DNA from: Herbiconiux sp. A18JL235
GTDB taxonomy: Bacteria; Actinomycetota; Actinomycetes; Actinomycetales; Microbacteriaceae
Reading direction: 5' to 3'
Assembly: GCF_040939305.1 (NCBI RefSeq)
Contig: NZ_CP162511.1
Location: 930,001-994,000, forward strand
Length of the DNA stretch: 64,000 nucleotides
Shown: positions 18,384 through 28,819 of the stretch, one piece after another
Layout: each line of letters begins with the position of its first letter
Numbering within the stretch: the first letter of the stretch is position 1
Program-made: the position numbers and the translations under genes
Notes under the pieces: model-generated
Databases searched by the model: none
Told to the model about the DNA's origin: nothing
What the model saw: the letters and a program-made list of their open reading frames with translations, nothing else

Positions 18384-18412
18384 GTAACATACGTTACCGT
18401 AATGACTGTTAC
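18384..18412. promoter_or_regulatory. Double operator between divergent TetR-GNAT and GNAT genes
   Basis: Two 14-bp dyads, GTAACATACGTTAC (18384-18397) and GTAATGACTGTTAC (18399-18412), centres 15 bp apart. The second abuts the ribosome site of the rightward gene. Likely bound by the TetR half of the fusion protein. Confidence 0.7.
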
Positions 18413-18425
18413 GAAAGGACGGGCC

Positions 18426-18947
18426 ATGACCCCCGACGCCTCCACTCCGCCGTCAGCCGAGCCGGCCGAACCGACCCGAGCATCCGTCGCCTTCACGGTG
18501 GAGCGCGTTCACTACGACCACCGCGACGCCGCGGCCCTGCGGGCGGCGCAACGCGCCGAGCTCGACGCCCGCTACGGGCGCGACGACCACGAGCCGGGCG
18601 AGGTGCCCACGGCCGACTCCGTGCCGGTGTTCCTGCTCGCGCGCGATGCCGCCGGAACGGCCCTCGGATGCGGCGGCCTGCGCCCGCTCGGCGACGGCGA
18701 GGTCGAGGTGAAGCGGATGTTCGTGCGTCCCGAAGCGCGCGGATCAGGCGTCGCGACGACCCTGCTCCGTGCCCTCGAAGACGAGGCGCGTGCACTCGGG
18801 GTGACCCGCCTGGTGCTCGAGACCGGCACGGCGCAGCCCGACGCCATGCGGTTCTACGAGCGGGAGGGCTACTCGCGGGTGCCGCTCTTCGGCGCTTACG
18901 TCGGCTCCGATCTCTCCGTCTGCTACGCCCGCGACCTGGAGGGGTGA
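18426..18947 (+). CDS. GNAT-family N-acetyltransferase
   Basis: 173 residues. GNAT core with VKRMFVRPEARGSGVATTLL (acetyl-CoA-binding Q/RxxGxG/A type loop) and LETGTAQPDAMRFYEREGYSRV. The N-terminal half (AAQRAELDARYG) resembles small-molecule acetyltransferases of actinobacteria. The ATG at 18426 is chosen because GAAAGGA ends about seven bases upstream; an earlier ATG at 18402 lies inside the operator. Probably repressed by the divergent TetR-GNAT protein. Confidence 0.88.
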   Translation: MTPDASTPPSAEPAEPTRASVAFTVERVHYDHRDAAALRAAQRAELDARYGRDDHEPGEVPTADSVPVFLLARDAAGTALGCGGLRPLGDGEVEVKRMFVRPEARGSGVATTLLRALEDEARALGVTRLVLETGTAQPDAMRFYEREGYSRVPLFGAYVGSDLSVCYARDLEG

Positions 18948-19023
18948 GCCTGTGGGACTGCGGGGCGCATCCGTCGACCGTCCCCAGCTCACCCGCAGCG
19001 ACCCCGGTGTCGGAGGCCGCAGG

Positions 19024-19029
19024 TAGTCT
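19024..19029 (+). promoter_or_regulatory. -10 box of leaderless dnaX promoter (TAGTCT)
   Basis: TAGTCT, six bases before the GTG at 19036; there is no ribosome site. Confidence 0.55.
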
Positions 19030-19035
19030 TGTCGC

Positions 19036-22000
19036 GTGGTCACCGCCCTGTATCGCCGTTACCGGCCAGAGAACTTCGCCGAGATGATCGGGCAGTCCCA
19101 GGTGACCGATCCGCTCATGACGGCTCTGCGCACCAACCGGGTCAATCACGCCTATCTCTTCAGCGGCCCGCGTGGCTGTGGCAAGACGACGTCGGCGCGC
19201 ATCCTGGCCCGGTGCCTCAACTGTGCCGAGGGGCCGACCGACTCGCCGTGCGGCGTGTGCCCGAGCTGTGTCGAGCTCAGTCGAGACGGCTCGGGCTCGC
19301 TCGACGTCGTCGAGATCGACGCCGCCAGCCACGGTGGTGTCGACGACGCACGCGACCTGCGCGAGCGGGCCATCTTCGCCCCCGCGCGAGACCGGTACAA
19401 GATCTTCATCATCGACGAGGCGCACATGGTGACCTCGGGCGGGTTCAACGCGCTGCTCAAGATCGTCGAAGAGCCGCCGGAGCACGTGAAGTTCATCTTT
19501 GCGACGACCGAGCCCGACAAGGTCATCGGCACCATCCGGTCGCGCACGCACCACTACCCCTTCCGCCTCATTCCGCCGGCTCAGCTGCTCGAGTACGTTC
19601 AGCAGCTGTGCGACTCCGAGGGCGTCGAAGTGGCACCTGGTGTGCTGCCGCTCGTGGTGCGTGCGGGCGGCGGCTCGGCGCGCGACACCCTGTCGCTGCT
19701 CGACCAGCTCATCGCGGGCTCGGAGGGCAACCGCGTGGAGTACGAGCGCGCTGTCGCGCTGCTCGGCTACACGCACGGCGCACTGCTCTCCGAGGCCATC
19801 GACGCGCTCGGCACCCACGACGGTGCGGCGGCGTTCGACGCCGTCGACCGCGTCATCCAGACCGGTCAAGACCCGCGTCGTTTCGTCGAAGACCTGCTCG
19901 AGCGCCTGCGCGACATCATCGTCGTCGAGGCCACGCGCGAGCAGGCGTCGTCGGTGCTGCGAGGAGTTCCGGCCGACGAGATCGAGGTGATGCGCCGCCA
20001 GGCGACCCTCTTCGGTCACGCCGAACTGTCGCGCGTCGCCGACATCGTCAACACCGCCCTGTCGGAGATGACGGGAGCGACCTCACCGCGGCTGCACCTC
20101 GAGCTGATGGTGGCACGCACGCTCGTGCCCTCGGTCGACGACACCCAGCGCGGCGCGCTGGCGCGCGTGGAGCGGCTCGAGCGGCGCATCGGTGTCGATG
20201 GGGGAGGGGCGCCGGCGGGCGCGGTGGTAGCTGGTGCGACTGAGGTGGGTGCGCCCGTGGCGGCGGCGCACGCGACTGTTGCGCCCGCGGCGGTCGTCGC
20301 CGCGCCGGCTCCGAGCGCCTCGACGAGCTCCATCCCATCCCCGTCCCCCGCTCCCGCGGCCTCTTCAGGAGGGTGGGCGGTCGCCGCGCCCGGTTCCGGC
20401 GCCCCGTCTTCGCGGGAGCCCGAGCCGGCGACTGCGACCGACCCTGGGAAGGCCCGCGAACGCTCTGAGCCTGTGCCCGCCTCGCCGCGCGCATCCGAGC
20501 ACTCGGCGCCATCCGCCTCGCCGGTCAACACCCCCGACGTGGTGGCGACCCCGCCGTCGGCGGCGCCGCTGGCGACGCCCGTCGAGCCGGGTACCGTGTC
20601 GGTGCAGCAGCTGAAGGATGCGTGGCCCGAGATCCTCGACCGCGTCCAGAAGGCGAAGATGACGGCGTGGCTCGTCGTCTACACGGCTCAGGTGCGCTCG
20701 CTCGATGGCGATGTGCTCACCCTCGCCTTCCCGAGCGAGAACGATGTCGCCAGCTTCAAAGAGCGCTCCGCGCCCGGCCAGGGCGTCAGCGAGTACCTCC
20801 GCGAGGCGATCGTCGAGGTGCTCGGCCTCCGCGTGAAGTACATCGCCCGCGTCGACACCTCCCTCCGCCCCCACGACGCCCCCGACGGCGGGGGCACGGC
20901 GGGCGACGCCGCCCCGGTGGCGGGTGCTTCGACGCCCTCCGCCCCCGCGCCGGCTGCCGCTTCCGTCGCGCCCTCCGCGGATTCGGTGCCTTCGACACCG
21001 CCCACCCCCGCCCCTGTCGCGCCGCCCACGAACGATCCTCGTGCTGGGACACCAGCAGGTGGTGGCTCCGACCTCTCGCCCTCCACGGCGGCAGCCGACC
21101 CGCAGCCCGCCGCCACGCCGAACCCGACCGGCATAGCGGGCATGACCATCCCGCCTCGGCGCACCCCCGCTCCGGTGCCCGCGTCGGAGTGGTCGACGCC
21201 GGGTGTCTCCGACTTGGGCGGCTCCAGCTTCGAGGAGCCCGCCCCACCGTCGCCCCCCGCAGCTGCACCCGAGTCGCCGGCCGCCGCCGCTTCGGGTTCG
21301 ACACCCCCCGTCACCGCCCAGGATGGGCAGCCCGCTGAGGGCGCGCACCCCGCTGACCCTGAGCCTGCTGGGCAGCAGCCGGTTCAGGGTCAGCGCCCCG
21401 CTCAGGCTGATCCTGCTGGGCAGCAGCCGGTTCAGGGTCAGCGCCCTGCTCAGGCTGATCCTGCTGGGGAGCCGCCCGCTCAGGGTCAGCGTCCCGCACA
21501 GGCTGATGCTGCGGGGCGCCAGCCGACTCAGGGTCAGCGGCCCGCTCAGGCTCAGGCGACCGGGCAGGGGCAAGGGCAGGGGCAGCGCCCCGCGCAGCAG
21601 CGCCCCGCGCCACAACGCGCACCCGAGCCGCAGCGCGGCCCGGCGTCGGCAGACGGCTCGGCACCCACCACGAGCTGGGACGTCGTAGCGATCCCGACAT
21701 CGGCCGGGTCCGACGATGACGAGCCCCCCTTCTTCGACGAGCCGATGCCGAGCGACGAGCCCGACCTGCCCGCCGACCGAGCCGGTGCGACGCCCGACCC
21801 TTACGCCCGGGCGACCCCGTCGACCCCGATCCGTCCGAGCGCCGCAGGCGGAACATCGTTCGGCAGCGGCAGCGGCCGCGGTGGCGCCGAGGCGAACCGA
21901 CCCGGCGCGCCTGCACCTGCATCCGGCGCATCATCTGCACCTGCACCCGCATCGCCCGCTTCCGGCCCCAACGAGCGGCGCCCGGGAGCCCTGCGCTTCG

Positions 22001-22170
22001 AGCCGAGCCCCGAAGCCGACACCGCCCCCGCGACGCCGGCGCATGTCGCCACCACCGCATCCGGCCGCGCGCGCTACGGCGAGGCGGTCGTGCGCGAGAT
22101 CCTCGGGGCGAACTTCATCGAAGAGCAACCTCTGCCGAGCCGCGAGCCCCGCAGCCCCGGCGAGGGGTAG
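19036..22170 (+). CDS. dnaX: DNA polymerase III subunits gamma and tau
   Basis: 1044 residues; clamp-loader ATPase of the replisome. AAA+ part at 1-370: YRRYRPENFAEMIGQSQV, Walker A GPRGCGKTTSARI, zinc ligands in CLNCAEG...CGVCPSC, Walker B IFIIDEAHMV, and RIRS-like IGTIRSRTHHYPF. Middle domain EILDRVQKAKMTAWLVVYTA follows a Pro/Ala linker. The tail is low complexity with four 16-residue repeats and ends in RYGEAVVREILGANFIEEQ. Much of the length is linker; about 600-900 is common in relatives. GTG start is leaderless. A programmed frameshift making gamma was not looked for rigorously. Confidence 0.97.
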   Translation: MVTALYRRYRPENFAEMIGQSQVTDPLMTALRTNRVNHAYLFSGPRGCGKTTSARILARCLNCAEGPTDSPCGVCPSCVELSRDGSGSLDVVEIDAASHGGVDDARDLRERAIFAPARDRYKIFIIDEAHMVTSGGFNALLKIVEEPPEHVKFIFATTEPDKVIGTIRSRTHHYPFRLIPPAQLLEYVQQLCDSEGVEVAPGVLPLVVRAGGGSARDTLSLLDQLIAGSEGNRVEYERAVALLGYTHGALLSEAIDALGTHDGAAAFDAVDRVIQTGQDPRRFVEDLLERLRDIIVVEATREQASSVLRGVPADEIEVMRRQATLFGHAELSRVADIVNTALSEMTGATSPRLHLELMVARTLVPSVDDTQRGALARVERLERRIGVDGGGAPAGAVVAGATEVGAPVAAAHATVAPAAVVAAPAPSASTSSIPSPSPAPAASSGGWAVAAPGSGAPSSREPEPATATDPGKARERSEPVPASPRASEHSAPSASPVNTPDVVATPPSAAPLATPVEPGTVSVQQLKDAWPEILDRVQKAKMTAWLVVYTAQVRSLDGDVLTLAFPSENDVASFKERSAPGQGVSEYLREAIVEVLGLRVKYIARVDTSLRPHDAPDGGGTAGDAAPVAGASTPSAPAPAAASVAPSADSVPSTPPTPAPVAPPTNDPRAGTPAGGGSDLSPSTAAADPQPAATPNPTGIAGMTIPPRRTPAPVPASEWSTPGVSDLGGSSFEEPAPPSPPAAAPESPAAAASGSTPPVTAQDGQPAEGAHPADPEPAGQQPVQGQRPAQADPAGQQPVQGQRPAQADPAGEPPAQGQRPAQADAAGRQPTQGQRPAQAQATGQGQGQGQRPAQQRPAPQRAPEPQRGPASADGSAPTTSWDVVAIPTSAGSDDDEPPFFDEPMPSDEPDLPADRAGATPDPYARATPSTPIRPSAAGGTSFGSGSGRGGAEANRPGAPAPASGASSAPAPASPASGPNERRPGALRFEPSPEADTAPATPAHVATTASGRARYGEAVVREILGANFIEEQPLPSREPRSPGEG
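21364..21555 (+). repeat. Four tandem 48-bp units in dnaX
   Basis: Units at 21364-21411, 21412-21459, 21460-21507 and 21508-21555 encode PAGQQPVQGQRPAQAD-like 16-mers. The first two differ by one base (CCCCG/CCCTG), the later two are more diverged, so expansion at the left end looks recent. Confidence 0.9.
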
Positions 22171-22280
22171 CCGCCCGGAGCGTGCTGCGAGCATCCTGCA
22201 CCCTCGCCGAGCGAAGACGGAAACCCCACCGCACGAGCGGATAGACGAGAACACCCCCGCGCGAGCGGAGAGGAGACACC

Positions 22281-22880
22281 ATGTACGAAGGAATCGTCCA
22301 GGACCTCATCGACGAACTCGGCCGCCTCCCCGGAATCGGACCGAAGTCCGCCCAGCGGATCGCCTTCCACATCGTGCAGACCGAGTCGTTCGACGTGTCG
22401 CGGCTCGCGCAGATCCTCACCGATGTGCGCGAGAAGGTGCACTTCTGCCAGATCTGCGGCAACGTCTCCGAGCAGGAGACCTGCGGCATCTGCCGCGACC
22501 CGCGCCGCAACCGCGCCCTCATCTGCGTGGTCGAGGAGGCGAAAGACGTCGTCGCCATCGAGCGCACGCGCGAGTTCCGCGGCCTCTACCACGTGCTCGG
22601 CGGCGCCATCAGCCCGATCGACGGCATCGGTCCCGACAACCTGCGCATCCGCGAGCTGATGCAGCGCCTCGCCGACGGCGAGGTCACCGAGGTCATCATC
22701 GCCACCGACCCCAACCTCGAGGGCGAGGCGACCGCCACCTACCTGTCGCGCCTGCTCACGACGCTCGAGATCCGCGTGACCCGCCTCGCCTCCGGTCTCC
22801 CCGTCGGCGGCGACCTCGAGTACGCCGACGAAGTCACCCTCGGCCGCGCCTTCGAGGGCCGCCGCCTCGTCGAGAACTGA
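22281..22880 (+). CDS. recR: Recombination mediator RecR
   Basis: 199 residues, normal length. HhH motif [19 protein letters not shown], zinc finger [16 protein letters not shown], Toprim domain [16 protein letters not shown]...[19 protein letters not shown], and Walker-like C-terminus [18 protein letters not shown]. Acts with RecF/RecO to load RecA at gaps. GAGAGGAGA precedes the ATG. The usual ybaB/ebfC gene between dnaX and recR is absent; the gap is 110 bases. Confidence 0.98.
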   Translation: MYEGIVQDLIDELGRLPGIGPKSAQRIAFHIVQTESFDVSRLAQILTDVREKVHFCQICGNVSEQETCGICRDPRRNRALICVVEEAKDVVAIERTREFRGLYHVLGGAISPIDGIGPDNLRIRELMQRLADGEVTEVIIATDPNLEGEATATYLSRLLTTLEIRVTRLASGLPVGGDLEYADEVTLGRAFEGRRLVEN

Positions 22881-22882
22881 CC

Positions 22883-24943
22883 GTGCCCACCCCGGCCGCC
22901 GCCCACCCCACGGCCGCCACCCCGCCGCGGGACGCTCCGGATGCTCCACCCGCCACCCACATCGTGGTCTCGTCACCGGTCCCCGGCACCGTCACCCTCC
23001 ACCTCGTCGACGAGGCGGGCGAGCCAGCTCCCCTCCCCGCCGCGGTTCTCCCGCACAAAGTCCGCGAAGACCGCAGTCTTCCCGGACTTTTCGGGGGACA
23101 AGCGTCAGCATCCGGGCCGGTGGAGCTGACGGAGGCCGAATTCGTCGAGGCGGCGGGCGCGCTCGAGGCCGCTCACCCCCGCTGGGTGTGGAACGACACC
23201 GCCGCCTGGTACCCGCGGCTCCTGGCCGCGGGGGTACGGGTCGAACGGTGCGTCGACTTGAGGCTGTGCCACGCGATCCTGCGCGCCTCCACCCTCACGG
23301 CGGCGTCCGAGCTCGCCCGCGCCCCGCGCGACTCCTGGGCGACCATGCCCACCGCCGCAGGTGCGCCCGTCCACCTGCCCGAGCCCGCCCGCTCTCAGGG
23401 TCCGACCCTCTTCGACCATCTCGACGCCCCGTCTGAACCTCGACAGACGCCACGTCCCCTCGGCGCCGTCGCACAAATAGCACCGGATGCGGTGGTTCCG
23501 CCACGCGCACCCGAATCCTCCCCTCCCGTTCCCGACCCGCGACGCTCCATCGAAGCGTCGGCCGCTGCGCTTGCAACTCGCGTCGACACTGCCCTCCACG
23601 AGCCCAAGCACCCGGAACCCTCCGAGCTCCTCGAGTTCCGCCGCCAGCGCCGCGCCGCAGCCTCGGCGACCGACCCTTCGCGCATCGCCCTGCTGCTGGC
23701 AGCGGAGTCGGCAGGGAGCCTCGCCGCCGTCGAGATGCAGCACGCCGGCCTCCCCTGGAGCTCGGCACGCCACAACTCGCTGCTCGAGAACGCGCTCGGC
23801 CCACGCCCCACTCAGCCGGGCACCCGGCCGGCCAAGCTCGAGCAGCTGCTGGTGCACATCCGCGACGCCCTCGGCGACTCCACGGCGAACCCCGACTCCC
23901 CGGCCGAGCTCGTCAAGTCGCTCCGTCGCGCCGGACTCGAGGTGTCGAGCACCCGCCAGTGGGAGCTGGAGAACATCCGCCACCCGGCGATCCCCCCACT
24001 GCTCGAGTACAAGAAGCTCTCCCGTCTGCTCACCGCGAACGGATGGAACTGGCTCGACACCTGGGTCGTGAACGACCGCTTCCACCCCACGTACCTGCCG
24101 GGCGGCGTCGTCACCGGCCGCTGGGCTTCGGAGGGTGGGGGAGCGCTGCAGCTGCCGAAGCTCGTGCGCTCGGCCGTCGTCGCCGACCCGGGCCACGTGT
24201 TCGTGGTCGCCGATGCCGCCCAGCTCGAGCCGCGCATCCTCACCGCCCTTTCGGGCGACCGCGCCATGGCCGCCGCCGGCTTCGGCCGCGACCTCTACGA
24301 CGGCATCGTCGCCTCGGGCGCCGTCGACACCCGCGCGCACGCCAAGCTCGGGATGCTCGGCGCCATGTACGGCGGAACCACCGGCGAGAGCGGCCGCCTG
24401 CTCCCGCGGCTCGCGCGTGCGTACCCGACAGCGATCGCGTTCGTCGAGGATGCCGCCCGGGCCGGCGAGGCCGGCAACATCGTCACCACCCGGCTCGGCC
24501 GCAGCTCACCGCGGCCGGATGACACGTGGCAAGACCTCCAGGATGCTGCGGCCTCCGACGGCGCCACCGAGGCGACCCGCGCGAGAGCGCGCTCGGCGGC
24601 GCGCAGCTGGGGTCGATTCACCCGCAACTTCGTGGTGCAGGGAACGGCGGCGGAGTGGGCGCTGTGCTGGATCAGCTCCCTCCGTCGCCGCCTGTGGACG
24701 ATCGAGCCCGACGAACCGTTTCCCCCAGGCGCGCCGCGCGCATCCGTGTTCTCCACACGGCCGCACCTGGCGTTCTTCCTCCACGACGAGCTGCTCATCC
24801 ACACCCCCGAACAGCACGCCGAAGCGGTGTCGACGCACCTGCGGGAGGCCGCCGCAGAGGCCGGCCGCCTCATCTTCGGCGGCGCCCCCGTGCAGTTCCC
24901 TGTGACGGTCGCCGTCGTCGACAGCTACGACAAGGCCAAGTAG
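22883..24943 (+). CDS. DNA polymerase family A-like protein (bifunctional exonuclease/polymerase type)
   Basis: 686 residues, shorter than PolA and without a FEN domain. The C-terminal half has family A palm and finger blocks: motif A VVADAAQLEPRILTALSGD (DYSxIELR equivalent, D/Q/E/R kept), the finger region AKLGMLGAMYGGTTGESG, and motif C FFLHDELLIHTP. N-terminal ~200 residues contain an exonuclease-like part (WVWNDTAAWYPRLLAAGVRV, ELARAPRDSW). GTG at 22883, two bases after the recR stop; a later in-frame start is possible. Residues about 55-75 are encoded by a palindromic repeat also found outside genes nearby. Confidence 0.85.
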   Translation: MPTPAAAHPTAATPPRDAPDAPPATHIVVSSPVPGTVTLHLVDEAGEPAPLPAAVLPHKVREDRSLPGLFGGQASASGPVELTEAEFVEAAGALEAAHPRWVWNDTAAWYPRLLAAGVRVERCVDLRLCHAILRASTLTAASELARAPRDSWATMPTAAGAPVHLPEPARSQGPTLFDHLDAPSEPRQTPRPLGAVAQIAPDAVVPPRAPESSPPVPDPRRSIEASAAALATRVDTALHEPKHPEPSELLEFRRQRRAAASATDPSRIALLLAAESAGSLAAVEMQHAGLPWSSARHNSLLENALGPRPTQPGTRPAKLEQLLVHIRDALGDSTANPDSPAELVKSLRRAGLEVSSTRQWELENIRHPAIPPLLEYKKLSRLLTANGWNWLDTWVVNDRFHPTYLPGGVVTGRWASEGGGALQLPKLVRSAVVADPGHVFVVADAAQLEPRILTALSGDRAMAAAGFGRDLYDGIVASGAVDTRAHAKLGMLGAMYGGTTGESGRLLPRLARAYPTAIAFVEDAARAGEAGNIVTTRLGRSSPRPDDTWQDLQDAAASDGATEATRARARSAARSWGRFTRNFVVQGTAAEWALCWISSLRRRLWTIEPDEPFPPGAPRASVFSTRPHLAFFLHDELLIHTPEQHAEAVSTHLREAAAEAGRLIFGGAPVQFPVTVAVVDSYDKAK
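23046..23101. repeat. Palindromic repeat copy A, inside the polymerase-like gene
   Basis: Arms TTCTCCCGCACAAAGTCCGC (23046-) and CCCGGACTTTTCGGGGGACA (23081-). Aligns across its length with copies B and C but is more diverged. Read in frame it encodes LPHKVREDRSLPGLFGGQ. Confidence 0.75.
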
Positions 24944-24958
24944 GGAGCGCTCCCGACG

Positions 24959-25014
24959 TTCTCGCGGAGAAAGTCCGTGAAGACTGCCGTTATCACGGAC
25001 TTTGTCCGTCAGAA
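24959..25014. repeat. Palindromic repeat copy B
   Basis: Arms TTCTCGCGGAGAAAGTCCGT (24959-) and ACGGACTTTGTCCGTCAGAA (24995-25014), loop around GAAGACTGCCGTTATC. It starts 16 bases after the polymerase-like stop and could act as a terminator between convergent genes. Confidence 0.85.
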
Positions 25015-25028
25015 AGTGGCGGGACGCG

Positions 25029-25235
25029 TCACCCGCGCGCGAACGACATCTCATCGAACAGCGCGGCGCCCGCGTCGGGGGAGATGACCCCGGCGTCGAC
25101 CCCGGCGACGACACGGAGGTACTCGAGGCGCCGGGCGGCATCGTCGGCGCTCACGCGACGACCGGCGGCATTGACGGCGACATCGGCGCGGAGCCGTGCG
25201 CGCAGCGCCCGCTCCGTCCACTTGCTGGTGCTCAT
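25029..25235 (-). CDS. Small hypothetical protein, 68 residues
   Basis: Starts MSTSKWTERALRARLRADV, ends ALFDEMSFARG; acidic/basic amphipathic helices, no membrane segment and no known motif. Judged real because TAGCGT on its strand stands exactly six bases before the ATG, as at many other genes here, and because its codon pattern is normal for the window. Lies convergent to the polymerase-like gene and divergent from lysC. Confidence 0.65.
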   Translation of the reverse strand: MSTSKWTERALRARLRADVAVNAAGRRVSADDAARRLEYLRVVAGVDAGVISPDAGAALFDEMSFARG

Positions 25236-25241
25236 ACGGCG

Positions 25242-25247
25242 ACGCTA
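25242..25247 (-). promoter_or_regulatory. -10 box of leaderless promoter (TAGCGT)
   Basis: ACGCTA on the plus strand, i.e. TAGCGT on minus, six bases before the ATG at 25235. Confidence 0.5.
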
Positions 25248-25357
25248 AGCCCGCCGCATGAACCTCCAGTAAACGGATGCTGCGAGAACCCCCGACTCCG
25301 CGAAGCCCCACCCGGCACCCCCGCGCCCCATTCAGCTCCGGGAATACACCCGCACGA

Positions 25358-25363
25358 TATAAT
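25358..25363 (+). promoter_or_regulatory. -10 box of lysC-asd (TATAAT)
   Basis: Perfect consensus TATAAT 47 bases before the lysC start, unlike the TAGNNT boxes elsewhere. The leader is too short for a lysine riboswitch. Confidence 0.6.
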
Positions 25364-25410
25364 CGACAGCCGGGTTCCGACGACCCGTGCAACGACCCCC
25401 AGGAGTGCCC

Positions 25411-27890
<2,480 letters not shown>

Positions 27891-27901
27891 GCGTCGCCAC
27901 T

Positions 27902-27957
27902 TTCTCGCGGACAAAGTCCGTCATGACTGACGTTGTGACGGACTTTGTCCGCGAGAA
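27902..27957. repeat. Palindromic repeat copy C, near-perfect
   Basis: Left arm TTCTCGCGGACAAAGTCCGT plus C (27902-27922) pairs perfectly over 21 bp with the right arm (27937-27957) around a 14-base loop. It follows asd by 11 bases; the best-preserved of three copies and possibly a terminator. Confidence 0.9.
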
Positions 27958-27996
27958 CGTGCAAACCGCATCCGTCGGCCGCTCCGAACGACGGAT

Positions 27997-28716
27997 GTGC
28001 GCAAGCCCCTGGTCTTCATCCTGCTCGCCGCCGTCGCGGTGGCTGCGGCGGTCACCACGGCCGTCGCCGTCGCGACGCTGACGCCGAGCAGCAGCACGAG
28101 CACGAGCAGCAGCACGAGCGCGAGCACCGCACCCGACCCGAACGCCCCGGTCGTCGCCTTCTACGGCGACTCCTACACCCTCGGCACCGGCGCATCCGAC
28201 CCCGCCCTCCGCTGGTCGAGCGTCATCAGCGCCGAGCGCGGCTGGAACGAGTTCAACCCCAGCGTCAACGGCCTCGGCTTCGTGAACAACCGCGCAAGCA
28301 CCCCGCCCGACTACGCGCCGACCGACGAGGTGAGCGAGATCATCGCCGCCGACCCCGACATCGTGTTCATCACGATGGGCCTGAACGACAACTTCTCCAT
28401 GCCGCGCCGCGCCGACGACATCCAGGCTGCGATCCGCACCGACTTCAGCACCCTGCGCACCGAGCTGCCCGAGGCCCGCATCATCGTCGTCGAGCCGTTC
28501 TGGTACACGGATGCGCGCCCCGACTCGGTCGAGCAGATCATCGCCTGGGTGCACGACGAGGCGGGGGCGATCGGCGCCGACTACATCGGGGGAGCCTCGC
28601 ACTGGATCGAGGGCCACCCCGAGTGGATGGCCGCCGACGGCCTGCACCCCAACGACGCCGGCTACGCCGAGATGGCCACCCGCATGGACGCCGAGCTCAC
28701 CCGCCTCGGCCTCTGA
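27997..28716 (+). CDS. SGNH/GDSL-type secreted esterase-like hydrolase
   Basis: 239 residues. One N-terminal helix (signal peptide or anchor, residues 4-27), a Ser/Thr run, then an SGNH fold: block I YGDSYTLGTGA (Ser nucleophile), block III ITMGLNDNF (Asn) and block V DGLHPNDAGYAEMA (Asp/His). Likely deacylates a surface or extracellular ester, for example acyl groups on cell-wall glycan; substrate not readable. GTG start; the ribosome site is weak. Its last 25 bases including the stop are duplicated in tandem downstream. Confidence 0.88.
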   Translation: MRKPLVFILLAAVAVAAAVTTAVAVATLTPSSSTSTSSSTSASTAPDPNAPVVAFYGDSYTLGTGASDPALRWSSVISAERGWNEFNPSVNGLGFVNNRASTPPDYAPTDEVSEIIAADPDIVFITMGLNDNFSMPRRADDIQAAIRTDFSTLRTELPEARIIVVEPFWYTDARPDSVEQIIAWVHDEAGAIGADYIGGASHWIEGHPEWMAADGLHPNDAGYAEMATRMDAELTRLGL

Positions 28717-28801
28717 CGAGCTCACCCGCCTCGGCCTCTGACGAGCCACCCCCTCGGCCTCCGACGAGCCACCCCTCGGCCTCTGACGAGCCACCCCCGC
28801 G
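28693..28801 (+). repeat. Tandem duplications of the hydrolase 3' end
   Basis: Unit of about 25 bp (GAGCTCACCCGCCTCGGCCT...) at 28693-28717 and identically at 28718-28742, then shortened copies at 28743-28765 and 28766-28787 and a fragment to about 28801. Each full unit carries the TGA stop, so the copies are silent. Confidence 0.9.
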
Positions 28802-28807
28802 CGGCGG

Positions 28808-28813
28808 TAGGCT
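28808..28813 (+). promoter_or_regulatory. -10 box of leaderless promoter (TAGGCT)
   Basis: TAGGCT six bases before the ATG at 28820. Confidence 0.5.
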
Positions 28814-28819
28814 CACCGC

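Noticed and set aside
21716..22882. Upstream extension of the polymerase-like frame through dnaX and recR
   Set aside because: Overlaps two certain genes in another frame; composition is Arg/Pro-rich shadow. Start placed at GTG 22883.
25364..25410. Lysine riboswitch in the lysC leader
   Set aside because: Only 47 bases between the TATAAT box and the start; far too short and without recognisable structure.
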